Shown here piece by piece: positions 53,035 through 61,564 of a stretch of 64,000 nucleotides of DNA. The DNA comes from Pseudomonas typographi (lineage in GTDB: Bacteria; Pseudomonadota; Gammaproteobacteria; Pseudomonadales; Pseudomonadaceae). Location of the stretch: positions 1 to 64,000 of the forward strand of contig NZ_JAAOCA010000001.1 in NCBI RefSeq assembly GCF_014694385.1, written 5' to 3'. The position numbers and the translations under genes were made by a program. How positions within the stretch are numbered: position 1 is the first letter of the stretch; each line of letters opens with the position of its first letter. The notes beneath the pieces were generated by a model. The model did not search any database. It was given only the letters and a program-made list of their open reading frames with translations, and was not told where the DNA came from.

Positions 53035-54486
53035 TCAACAAGGGAGTGGGTCAAGCTGGGTGATGAACTTGGTGTTCAGGTAGCCTGCAAAGGTTTCGCT
53101 ACCACCTTCGCTGCCATGGCCGCTGTCATTGATGCCGCCGAAGGGCGTTTCCGGCAGCGCCAGGCCAAAATGGTTGACGCTGACCATGCCCGCGCCCAGC
53201 GCACGGGCGGCATGGTGCGTGCGGGCCGCGTCGCGGCTGAACACGTAGGCGGCCAGGCCGTACGGCAGAGCGTTGGCCTGCTCGATGGCATCGTTGAACC
53301 GTTTGAACGGCGCCACCACTGCCAGCGGCCCGAATGGTTCTTCATGCAGCAGGCGGCAATGGGCGGGGGCGTCGTGCACCACCGTTGGTGCGAAGAAATG
53401 CCCCTGGCGACCCAAGCGCTCGCCACCACAGGCCAGGGTGGCGCCACATTGGCGGGCATCGTCCACCAGGCTCTGCATGGCCTCCACGCGTCGGCCGTGG
53501 CACAAGGGCCCCATCTGCACGCCTTCGTCCAGGCCGTGACCGATACGCGCCGCGGCGATAGCCGGGACAAAACGCTCCAGGAACCGCTCATACACACCGC
53601 ACTGCACAAAGAAGCGGCTGGGCGACACGCACACCTGCCCGGCATTGCGCAGCTTGTTGGCCGCCAGGGCGTCGGCGGTGGCCTCGACATCGGCGTCGTC
53701 GAACACCAGCACCGGCGCGTGCCCACCCAGTTCCAGGGTGCTGCGCTTGAGGTGCTGACCGGCCAAGGCAGCGATCTGCCGCCCTACCGGCACGGAGCCA
53801 GTGAACGACACCTTGCTGACCCGCGGGTCGCCGATCAGCGTACGGGAAATGTGCGCCGGCTCGCCCCACACTAGGTTCAGGCAACCATCGGGCAGCCCGG
53901 CCTCCTGCAGCAGCCGGGCGATGGCCATCACCGCCGATGGCGTATCTTCCGGGCCCTTGAGGATCAGGGTGCAGCCGGCCCCCAGGGCCGCGCAGACCTT
54001 GCGCAAGGCCTGGCTGAACGGGAAGTTCCAAGGTGTGAACGCTGCGCATACCCCCACCGGTTCCAGCACCACGCTTTGCTGCACGCGCAGATCACGGGCG
54101 GGGATCACCCGGCCATACAGGCGGCGGCACTCCTCAGCGTGCCATTGAGCATGTTCGGCGGCAAAGCGCACTTCGCCCAGGGCCTCGGCCAAGGGCTTGC
54201 CCTGATCCAAGGTCAGGTGCCGGGCGATGGTCTCGGCCTGTTCGCCGATCAGGACGGCGAAACGCTGCAGAGTCTGCGCGCGCACCATGGGTGAGCTCAG
54301 GCGCCAGCTGCCAAAGGCGCGGTAGGCGGCAGCCAGGGCCGCCTCTAGGTCACGGTCGTCGGCGTGGGGCAGTTCGCCCAACTGCGCGCCGGTACCGGGG
54401 TCGTATACCGGCTGCCCGGCACGGCCGTCGTGCAACCACTGGCCGTCAATGAACAGCGCCAGCGGCGGATAGGCAGGGGCATTCAT
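53035..54486 (-). CDS. NAD(P)-dependent aldehyde dehydrogenase (succinate-semialdehyde type)
   Basis: 483 residues. Oxidises an aldehyde, plausibly the product of the neighbouring aminotransferase. Active Cys is in NAGQVCVSPSRFFV, the catalytic Glu in STLELGGHAPVLVF, the cofactor loop in SFTGSVPVGRQIA, and FTPWNFPFSQ is present. Its sequence is closest to GabD/SSADH-like enzymes. The ATG at 54486 shares a base with the aminotransferase stop; GTG 54489 is an alternative start. Confidence 0.9.
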   Translation of the reverse strand: MNAPAYPPLALFIDGQWLHDGRAGQPVYDPGTGAQLGELPHADDRDLEAALAAAYRAFGSWRLSSPMVRAQTLQRFAVLIGEQAETIARHLTLDQGKPLAEALGEVRFAAEHAQWHAEECRRLYGRVIPARDLRVQQSVVLEPVGVCAAFTPWNFPFSQALRKVCAALGAGCTLILKGPEDTPSAVMAIARLLQEAGLPDGCLNLVWGEPAHISRTLIGDPRVSKVSFTGSVPVGRQIAALAGQHLKRSTLELGGHAPVLVFDDADVEATADALAANKLRNAGQVCVSPSRFFVQCGVYERFLERFVPAIAAARIGHGLDEGVQMGPLCHGRRVEAMQSLVDDARQCGATLACGGERLGRQGHFFAPTVVHDAPAHCRLLHEEPFGPLAVVAPFKRFNDAIEQANALPYGLAAYVFSRDAARTHHAARALGAGMVSVNHFGLALPETPFGGINDSGHGSEGGSETFAGYLNTKFITQLDPLPC

Positions 54487-55868
54487 CACATCTGCACTCC
54501 CTGTTCAGCACGGGCCCACACCAGCGTATCGTCCAGGGCGCGTTCGATGCGGGCGAACAGGTCGTCGATCTGCGCCTCGTCGATGATCAGCGCCGGGCAC
54601 AGGCTCAACGTGTCACCCAGGCCGCGAGTGATTACGCCATGGGCCTGGGCGCGACGGCCGGCGTAGGCCGCCGCCGAATGCTGCGGGCTGAAGGGCTCGC
54701 GCGTAGCGTTGTTGCGCACGAACTCCAGGCCGCCCACCAGCCCCACGCCACGGGCTTCGCCGATCAACGGGTGCTCGCCCAGGCGTTGCAGGCCGGCCTG
54801 GAAACGCGGCGCCACGCGGCGCACATGACCGAGGATGTCGCGCTCCTGATAGATCTTCTGTGTCTCCAGCGCCACGGCCGCCGCCACCGGGTGGCCGCCA
54901 TAGGTGAAACCATGGGAGAAGCTGCCGATTTTCTCGCTCTGTGCGCGAATCGCCTGGTCGATGCGCTCGTTGATCATCAGCGCCGAGATCGGCATATAGG
55001 CCGCTGACAGTTGTTTGGCCAGGCTGATCATGTCCGGCTTGAGGTCGTAGGTCTGGCTGCCGAACATGTTGCCGGTGCGGGCGAAGCCGCAAATCACTTC
55101 GTCCACCACGAATAGAATGCCATGGCGATGCAGCAGCGCCTGGACCTTCTCGAAATAACCCGCCGGCGGCAGGATCACGCCGCCGGACACCATCACCGGT
55201 TCGGCGAAGAACGCAGCAATGGTCTCGGGCCCTTCGCGCTCGATTAGCGCTGCCAGGTTGCCCACGCAGCGATCGACGAACTGCGCTTCGCTCTCGCCGG
55301 GCAGGGCGTTGCGGTAGTAGTGCGGGCAATCGGTGTGCAGGATGTTGGCGATGGGCAGGTCGAAGTCGCGGTGGTTGTTGGGCAGGCCGGTGAGACTGGC
55401 CGAGGCCACGGTGACGCCGTGGTAGCCACGCTGGCGGGCAATGATCTTCTTCTTCTGCGGTTGGCCGATGGCGTTGTGGTAATACCAGGCCAGTTTGATG
55501 GCGGTGTCGTTGGCTTCGGAGCCGGAGTTGGCGAAGAACACCTTGCTCATGGGCACCGGCGCCATGGCCAGCAGCCGTTCGGCCAGTTGAATGGACGGTT
55601 CGGTCGATTTGTGCGCGAAGCCGTGATAGAAGGGCATGCGCTTGAGCTGGGCGTAGGCCGCCTCGGCCAGGCGCGGCTCGTTGAAGCCCAAGGCGGCGCA
55701 GAACAGCCCGGCGAGGCCTTCAATGTAGCGGTTGCCCTGTTCGTCGATGACATAGATGCCGTCGCCACCGGTGATCACGTGCGGGCCCTGGGTTTGGTGC
55801 AGGTGATGGTTGCTGTAGGGGTGCAGCAGGCTGTCGATATCGCTTTGTTGCAAGGCGCTGTGGGTCAT
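54486..55868 (-). CDS. Class III pyridoxal-phosphate aminotransferase
   Basis: 460 residues; omega-amino acid or diamine type. GSEAND is in FFANSGSEANDTAIK, the PLP-phosphate Asp in LFVVDEVICGFARTG, and the Schiff-base Lys in MISLAKQLSAAYMPIS. FSHGFTYGGHPVAAA is also typical. Relatives include putrescine:pyruvate and beta-alanine:pyruvate aminotransferases. Its place between a PotF-type importer and an aldehyde dehydrogenase indicates transamination of an imported amine. Confidence 0.88.
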   Translation of the reverse strand: MTHSALQQSDIDSLLHPYSNHHLHQTQGPHVITGGDGIYVIDEQGNRYIEGLAGLFCAALGFNEPRLAEAAYAQLKRMPFYHGFAHKSTEPSIQLAERLLAMAPVPMSKVFFANSGSEANDTAIKLAWYYHNAIGQPQKKKIIARQRGYHGVTVASASLTGLPNNHRDFDLPIANILHTDCPHYYRNALPGESEAQFVDRCVGNLAALIEREGPETIAAFFAEPVMVSGGVILPPAGYFEKVQALLHRHGILFVVDEVICGFARTGNMFGSQTYDLKPDMISLAKQLSAAYMPISALMINERIDQAIRAQSEKIGSFSHGFTYGGHPVAAAVALETQKIYQERDILGHVRRVAPRFQAGLQRLGEHPLIGEARGVGLVGGLEFVRNNATREPFSPQHSAAAYAGRRAQAHGVITRGLGDTLSLCPALIIDEAQIDDLFARIERALDDTLVWARAEQGVQM

Positions 55869-55893
55869 GATGGGTTCCAGTTGCGAAGAGGGG

Positions 55894-56955
55894 TCAGGCG
55901 CGCGCCGCGGGGATCACGTGAATGTCGCTGGCGTGCCAGTGCAGAGGCACCTCCTGGCCTGCGCGCAGGTCGCGGGCCTGGGGGCCGGGAATACGTACGC
56001 GCAGGGGCGTGGCGCCGACACGACCGATGGCCAATACGCTGTCGCCGTAATTCACCGCGCTGTCGATGCGCAAGGTGGCGCAGGGCGGTTGGTCGCCGGC
56101 CAGGCGGATCATTTCCGGGCGCAGCAGCAGGTCCACCGGGCTGCCATCGGCCAGGGCCAGATCACAGGCCTGCAACGGGCCCAGTTCTGCCACGCTATAC
56201 CGGCCGGCGCCCAGGGCGGTGGCGCTGATCAGGTTGTTGTCGCCGATGAACGAGGCGACGAATCGAGTGGCCGGGCGCAGGTACATGTCCTGGGGCGCGG
56301 CGATCTGCTCGATGCGGCCCTGGTTGAACACGGCGATGCGGTCGGACATGGTCATAGCCTCGGTCTGATCGTGGGTGACGTAGACCATGGTCACGCCCAG
56401 CTCGCGATGGATGCGCTTGAGCTCCACCTGCATGTGCTCGCGCATGTTTTTGTCTAGCGCGCCCAGAGGTTCGTCCAGCAGGATAAGGTCGGGCTCGAAC
56501 ACCAGGGCGCGGGCCAGGGCCACCCGCTGCTGCTGACCGCCCGACAATTGCGCCGGCTTGCGTGCGGCCAGGGCGCCGAGGCCAACCATCTCCAGCGCGG
56601 CGCCAACCTTGCGGTGTTTCTCAGCCTTGCCCAGGCCGCGCATGCGCAGTGGGAAGCCGACATTGTCGGCCACGCTCATGTGCGGGAACAGCGCGTAGTT
56701 CTGGAACACCACACCGATGTTCCGGGCATGGGCGGGCATCTTGTCAATGGTGCGTCCGGCCAGGTGAATGTCGCCGCTGGTGGGTTGCTGAAAGCCGGCG
56801 ATCATCATCAAGGTGGTGGTCTTGCCCGAGCCCGAGGGGCCCAGGAAAGACACGAACTCACCGGGTTCGATCTGCAGCGACACGCCGTCCACGGCAGGTT
56901 GCAAGTTGTCGTAGCGTTTGACCACATGGTGCAGAGAAAGGGAACGGGCGGGCAT
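55894..56955 (-). CDS. ABC transporter ATP-binding protein (PotA/PotG type)
   Basis: 353 residues. Walker A LGPSGSGKTTTLMMIAG, signature QLSGGQQQRVALARAL, Walker B LILLDEPLGALDKNMRE and switch His in VYVTHDQTEA. The C-terminal TOBE domain follows from about 275. ATG 56955 has CCGGAG upstream; the frame is open to 57612 but overlaps the permease gene. With two permeases and a binding protein it makes a polyamine/opine-type importer. Confidence 0.92.
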   Translation of the reverse strand: MPARSLSLHHVVKRYDNLQPAVDGVSLQIEPGEFVSFLGPSGSGKTTTLMMIAGFQQPTSGDIHLAGRTIDKMPAHARNIGVVFQNYALFPHMSVADNVGFPLRMRGLGKAEKHRKVGAALEMVGLGALAARKPAQLSGGQQQRVALARALVFEPDLILLDEPLGALDKNMREHMQVELKRIHRELGVTMVYVTHDQTEAMTMSDRIAVFNQGRIEQIAAPQDMYLRPATRFVASFIGDNNLISATALGAGRYSVAELGPLQACDLALADGSPVDLLLRPEMIRLAGDQPPCATLRIDSAVNYGDSVLAIGRVGATPLRVRIPGPQARDLRAGQEVPLHWHASDIHVIPAARA

Positions 56956-56972
56956 GACGGTACTCCGGTAAG

Positions 56973-57770
56973 TCAACGGGCAAGGTGGCCGGCGGCGCTG
57001 CCGCTGGAGCGCCGGGTCAGGCGCACGGCCAGCGGCAGCAGCAGGGCGGCCAGTACCAGGATGAACAGGAACGAGGAGGCGGCAGAGATCACCGGGTCTG
57101 CCTCCATGCGGAAGCTGTTGAACATCTGTCGCGGCAGGGTCGCGGTGTCGCGGCCGGAGATGAACACGGCGATCACTGTTTCGTCGAACGACTGGATGAA
57201 CGCGAACAACCCCGCCACCAGCACCGCCGGGCGCAGCACCGGCAGGGTCACCAGCCAGAAGGTCGTTAGCGCCGGCGCGCCCAGGCTGTGGGCGGCATGC
57301 TCCAGGTTGGCGTCGAAGCTGCGCAGGGCAGCCGTTAGTATCAGCGTCGCCACTGGGATGCCCAAGCAGGTGTGGACGATGATGATGCCGGTGAAGCTCT
57401 GGGTCAGGTGCAGGCGGCCGAAGTACAGGTAGTACCCCAGCGCCATAACGATCTGCGGCACGATCATCGGCAGCATCAGCAGCAAGTTCAGCGCCGTGCG
57501 GCCGATGAAGTAATGGCGCACCAGGGCGAACGAGGCCGGGATCGCCAGCGCGAGGGTCAGCAGCGTGGTCGCCAGGCCGATGTACAGGCTGTTGAACAGC
57601 GGCTGCATCCAATTTATGTCACTGAAGAAGTGCTGGTAGTTGCCCCACCAGTAGGCGCTGGGCGGGAACTGCAGCGAGGCATTGGCGCTGAACGACATGG
57701 GCACCACGATGAACAGCGGCACGGCGATGAACAGCGCGATCAGCACGGCAAGGGTCTTGAGGCTTTTCAT
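56973..57770 (-). CDS. ABC transporter permease (PotC/PotI type)
   Basis: 265 residues, about six helices. The EAA loop is in HAAHSLGAPALTTFWLVTLPVL, and SFDETVIAVFISG is typical for PotC. ATG 57770 lies two bases after the PotB-type stop with GGAG nine bases upstream; another in-frame start 15 bases earlier overlaps the previous gene. Confidence 0.9.
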   Translation of the reverse strand: MKSLKTLAVLIALFIAVPLFIVVPMSFSANASLQFPPSAYWWGNYQHFFSDINWMQPLFNSLYIGLATTLLTLALAIPASFALVRHYFIGRTALNLLLMLPMIVPQIVMALGYYLYFGRLHLTQSFTGIIIVHTCLGIPVATLILTAALRSFDANLEHAAHSLGAPALTTFWLVTLPVLRPAVLVAGLFAFIQSFDETVIAVFISGRDTATLPRQMFNSFRMEADPVISAASSFLFILVLAALLLPLAVRLTRRSSGSAAGHLAR

Positions 57771-57772
57771 GA

Positions 57773-58675
57773 TCAGCGACTCCACAGGCGGTCAAGGCCG
57801 ACGAAGCGGTGGTACAGCCAGAACAGGGCAAGCACCACCAGCAGCAGGATCACCGACATGGCCGAGGCTGCACCGAAGTCCAGCACCTGTTCGATCTGAT
57901 CGCCAATGACGCCCGAGATCATCTGCTGGTTGGGGCTGCCCAGCAGCACCGGCATCACGTAGAACCCCAGGGTGGTGATGAACACTAGGGTGCAGCCGTT
58001 GACCACCCCCGGCAGGCTCAGCGGCAGGTACACCAAGGCGAACGCCCGCAGCGGATGGGCGCCCAGGCTCTGTGCGGCGCGCACGTAACGCTCATCGATG
58101 CGCTTCATCACCGCGTACACGGCCATGACCATGAAGGGCACCATGGCGTGGGTCATGGCTACCGTGGCGCCGGTGCTGGTGAACAGCAGGCTGGGCGGTG
58201 GCCTCCAGCCCAAGCTGGCCAGCCAATGGCTGAGCGGGCCCTGGCGGCCGAAGATGACCATCCAGGCATAGGTACGTACCAGAAAGCTGGTCCAGAAGCT
58301 AAGGGCGATCACCCCCAGCAACACCCCGCCCAGGCGCCGCGCGGGACCGGCGGCGACGTAGGCTAGCGGGTAGCCCAGCAGCAGCGCGCAGACCGTCACT
58401 AAAGCGGCGGTTTGCAGGGTTTGCAGCAGCACCATCAGGAAATGCCGCGAACCCAGCAAGGCGGTGAAGTTGCCAAGCCCTGGCCGCGGTTCGGTCAGGC
58501 TCATGACCACTACGTAGCCCAAGGGCACTATAAAAAAGGCAAGCAGGAACAGAGCGGCCGGCAAGTACAGCGGCAGTGGGCCCTTGAGCAGCGCGCGCAG
58601 CAGGCCGGCGGCAGCCGTGGTGCCGCCCGGCCGAGGCACACCGTCGGCGCCCTGCAGGCTGGATGTTTCGTTCAT
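57773..58675 (-). CDS. ABC transporter permease (PotB/PotH type)
   Basis: 300 residues, six helices. The EAA loop reads AAQSLGAHPLRAFALVYLPLSLPG. The N-terminal 30 residues are hydrophilic. The conserved FWTSFLVRTYAWMVIFG block is that of PotB/PotH. Followed by the PotC-type gene at a two-base gap; 76 bases separate it from the binding-protein stop. Confidence 0.9.
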   Translation of the reverse strand: MNETSSLQGADGVPRPGGTTAAAGLLRALLKGPLPLYLPAALFLLAFFIVPLGYVVVMSLTEPRPGLGNFTALLGSRHFLMVLLQTLQTAALVTVCALLLGYPLAYVAAGPARRLGGVLLGVIALSFWTSFLVRTYAWMVIFGRQGPLSHWLASLGWRPPPSLLFTSTGATVAMTHAMVPFMVMAVYAVMKRIDERYVRAAQSLGAHPLRAFALVYLPLSLPGVVNGCTLVFITTLGFYVMPVLLGSPNQQMISGVIGDQIEQVLDFGAASAMSVILLLVVLALFWLYHRFVGLDRLWSR

Positions 58676-58751
58676 GTCGGTCCCCCGGACAACGGGTGAG
58701 TGGAGTGTGCCGGCCCCGCCATGGGGTGCCGGCCTCAGCGGGTCGCGGTGC

Positions 58752-59825
58752 TCAGCTGCTGATCCAGCGGTCGAAGCGCGCGGCGATCTCGTCCAGTTGC
58801 GGTAGCAGCGCCACGCCGTCCAGCACTACAGCCTTGCTCAGGTGGGCCTGGTTGGTGGGGGCGTTGGCCGCACTCTTGGCGTCCATGTGGGCGAAGGCCT
58901 CGGGATTCAGCGGCCCAGATTCGTCCACCGCGCAGAACTTGGCCATGCCTTCGGCGTTGTGGGCGATGGACTCGATCAGCCGCCAGGCGTTATGCGCACG
59001 CGGCGTGCCCTTGGCCACCACCCAGCAGCTCTTGTCGATCAGCGCCTGGTCCCAGATCACCTCCACGGGTTGCTCGGAGCTTTCCTGAATGTTGGTGGCG
59101 TAGTCGTTCCAGATGCCGATCATGTCCACCTCGGTGTCGCGCAACAGTTGCTGGGACTGCGGGCCTTGGGTCCACCACACGCGGATCGCCGGTTTGATGC
59201 GGTCCAGGGCAGCGAAAGCGCGGTCCAGGTCATAGGGGAACAGCTGTTCGGGCGGCACGCCGTCGGCCATCAGGGCAAAGGCCAGTACTCGCACCGGGTA
59301 GCGCTGCAGGCTGCGGCTGCCGGGGAATGTTTGCAGGTCCCAGAAATCCGCCCAGTTGTGCGGATGGCCGTTGGGGAAGCTGTTCTTGTGGTAGGCGATC
59401 AGGTTGGCGAAGGCATGGGTGGCCACGCCATTGGCGTACACTGCGCCGGGCCACAGTTTGCTTTCGTCGATGTTGCCCTGGGCCGGTTTGATCAGGTTGG
59501 CGGCATTGGCCCGGGCGATTTCCGCCAGGCCCAGGGTTGTCACGTCAAACTCGTACTGGCCGCTGCGGGCCTGGGTGGCGAGCTTGGCGAACGAGATAGG
59601 CGAGACGGTGCGAATCTGGATACCGGTGTCGTGTGTAAAGGGGGCGAACAGGAACTCCTGCGCCGCCTTTTCCCAGTTGCCGCCCCAGGTGTTCACGTAC
59701 AGTACGTTGTCGTCGGCTTGCGCCTTACGCATGAACGGCGGCAAGGCGGCCACTGCGGTACCGGCCAGGCTCGCGCCGAGGAAGTGGCGGCGCGACAGTT
59801 CAAACTTGCTTTCACGATCACTCAC
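58752..59825 (-). CDS. ABC transporter substrate-binding protein (PotD/PotF type, Tat signal)
   Basis: 357 residues. GTG 59825 is chosen because AAGGA sits eight bases upstream; the open frame runs to 59885. The N-terminus has a twin-arginine signal, SRRHFLGASLAGTAVAAL, unusual for a polyamine-type binding protein. Mature part: VLYVNTWGGNWEKAA, DVTTLGLAEIARA, and WNDYATNIQESSEQP. The binding pocket cannot be assigned to a compound. Confidence 0.88.
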   Translation of the reverse strand: MSDRESKFELSRRHFLGASLAGTAVAALPPFMRKAQADDNVLYVNTWGGNWEKAAQEFLFAPFTHDTGIQIRTVSPISFAKLATQARSGQYEFDVTTLGLAEIARANAANLIKPAQGNIDESKLWPGAVYANGVATHAFANLIAYHKNSFPNGHPHNWADFWDLQTFPGSRSLQRYPVRVLAFALMADGVPPEQLFPYDLDRAFAALDRIKPAIRVWWTQGPQSQQLLRDTEVDMIGIWNDYATNIQESSEQPVEVIWDQALIDKSCWVVAKGTPRAHNAWRLIESIAHNAEGMAKFCAVDESGPLNPEAFAHMDAKSAANAPTNQAHLSKAVVLDGVALLPQLDEIAARFDRWISS

Positions 59826-59877
59826 GGATGTTTTCCTTATAGAGCTGGTTCGTGGCAGATTCAAAAAAAAGTGGCGT

Positions 59878-60843
59878 TTAGCCAAAGACTTCCTGGTACA
59901 GGCGTAGCCAGTTACCGCCGAGAATCTTGTGCGATTCTTCTTGATTGAAACCGGCGCGGCTCAGGCCATCGGCGACCACGTGCAACTGCCCGGCCTTGAG
60001 CAGCCATTCGGGTTTGCGCGCAGGGCCTGGGCTTGCGGCCGAGCCGGCGCCGTACTGCACAGTGCGGGTCCAGCGGCCCTTGCGCATCCAGTCGTAGTCG
60101 CGCGGCTGCATGTTGTGGCTATAGTCGGTGCCGATGCCCACGTGGTCGATGCCAATCAGGTCCACCGTGCGGGCGACCATCTCGCACCAGCCGTCCACTG
60201 TGTCGCAGGCGGCCTGAGGGGTGATGTTGCGGTAGGCCACGCAGCCGATCACGCCGCCATTGTCGCGCAGGGCGTGCAGCACCGCGTCGCTCTTGTTGCG
60301 CGTGTGGGCGAACAGGCTGGCGGCGTTGGCGTGGGTGATGGCCACCGGCTTCTGGGACCACTGGATGGCTTCCAGGCTGGTGCGATCACCCACGTGAGAC
60401 AGGTCCACCACCATGCCCACGCGGTTCATTGCGCGGATCACTTCGCGGCCGAAGCGTGCCAGGCCACTGTCCACTTCTTCGTAGCAACTGCTGCCCAGTT
60501 CGTTCTGGTTGTTGTAGGTGAGCTGCACCACGCGCACGCCCAGCTCGGCGAACAATTCGACGAAGGCGATGCGGTTGTCGAACAGGTTGCTGTTCTGGTA
60601 GCCCAGTACCACGGCGATGCGGCCGCTGCGCTGGGCTTCGCGGATGTCATCAGTGGCGCGCGCGATCAGCATCAGGTCGCTGCACTCGCGGGCCATGTGG
60701 CGCCAGTGGCCGAGGGCGTCAAGGGACTCGATGGCGCCTTCCCAGAAACCCAGGGTAGGGGTCACGCAAGCGTAGCCGCCGGCCTTGAGCTCTTCGAACA
60801 CCTGACGATCGAAATGGCCGCACTGCAAAGCATCGATAAGCAT
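59878..60843 (-). CDS. M19 membrane-dipeptidase-like protein lacking HxD ligands
   Basis: 321 residues with the renal dipeptidase fold: LTYNNQNELGSSCYEE, GREVIRAMNRVGMVVDLSHVGD, AITHANAASLFAH and IDHVGIGTDYSHN. The usual N-terminal HxD metal pair (family DGHND) is replaced by D4-ALQC, so one zinc site should be changed. The uncharacterised M19 homologue of the P. aeruginosa dimethylglycine cluster has a similar gap, from memory. Activity as dipeptidase is doubtful. Confidence 0.82.
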   Translation of the reverse strand: MLIDALQCGHFDRQVFEELKAGGYACVTPTLGFWEGAIESLDALGHWRHMARECSDLMLIARATDDIREAQRSGRIAVVLGYQNSNLFDNRIAFVELFAELGVRVVQLTYNNQNELGSSCYEEVDSGLARFGREVIRAMNRVGMVVDLSHVGDRTSLEAIQWSQKPVAITHANAASLFAHTRNKSDAVLHALRDNGGVIGCVAYRNITPQAACDTVDGWCEMVARTVDLIGIDHVGIGTDYSHNMQPRDYDWMRKGRWTRTVQYGAGSAASPGPARKPEWLLKAGQLHVVADGLSRAGFNQEESHKILGGNWLRLYQEVFG

Positions 60844-60859
60844 GGTCTTGCCTCCTCGG

Positions 60860-61564
60860 TCAATGGGTGGGCGCAGTGGTACCGGCAGCGACGCCGGCCA
60901 TCAGCAGCGACAAATCGGTTTCGTCTTCGTCGGGGCGGCCCACCAGGCGGCCTTCGGCGTCGACCATGATGGAACCGGCGTGGCGCCGCGATTCGAAGGA
61001 GTCCGGTGCCAGCGCCTCGTTGGCGCGGTTGAACAGCGTCCACCATAGCCCCTCGTCCACGCTCAGGCCCTGGGCTCGTACGCGTTGTAGGGTGGCGGGC
61101 GCAATGGCGGCTCGGGGCTGGGCCTCGAGCGCGATGCCTTGGCCGGTGGTGCTTACGGTCACGTGCAGGCCATAGCGTTCGCCCAGGGCCTGAATCACGC
61201 GTAACTCGTCCGGGGCCTGGACGTTGGTGACTATCAGGCGCGCGCTGCCGTGGCACTGAAAGTCATCGGCCAGCAGGTCCAGCAGGCTGTCGGCCACGCG
61301 CCAGGCGTGCTGGCCGGTGCAGTCGATCACGCCGTGCGGATGGTCCTGGGTCAGGGGCGCCGCGGCGCTGTTTTCCAGCATGTGCAGGTGCTGTTGCAGG
61401 GCGTTGAAGCCGCCCAGCTCGAGTGCGGCCGAGTACAGCGCGCAGTCGCGCAGGGCCGGGACCATGCCGGGTGGGGTGCCGATGACTTGCATCAGGCGCT
61501 CAAGCACCAGGCGGCATTCACGCAGGCTGACCTGCAGGGTGTGGGGGCTGTGCGGTGTGTTCAC
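60860..61564 (-). CDS. Uncharacterised protein (island 2, 234 residues)
   Basis: GTG 61564 overlaps the stop of the preceding gene as GTGA; a longer frame to 62053 is not credible as it covers that gene. No signal peptide or membrane helix. The N-terminus TLQVSLRECRLVLERLMQ is helical, the middle has ARLIVTNVQAPDELRVIQALGERYG, a possible alpha/beta unit. The pattern vaguely recalls DUF3726 proteins, which is a guess. It is inserted between the unknown 571-residue gene and the M19 gene and must belong to this pathway or its regulation. Confidence 0.6.
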   Translation of the reverse strand: MNTPHSPHTLQVSLRECRLVLERLMQVIGTPPGMVPALRDCALYSAALELGGFNALQQHLHMLENSAAAPLTQDHPHGVIDCTGQHAWRVADSLLDLLADDFQCHGSARLIVTNVQAPDELRVIQALGERYGLHVTVSTTGQGIALEAQPRAAIAPATLQRVRAQGLSVDEGLWWTLFNRANEALAPDSFESRRHAGSIMVDAEGRLVGRPDEDETDLSLLMAGVAAGTTAPTH

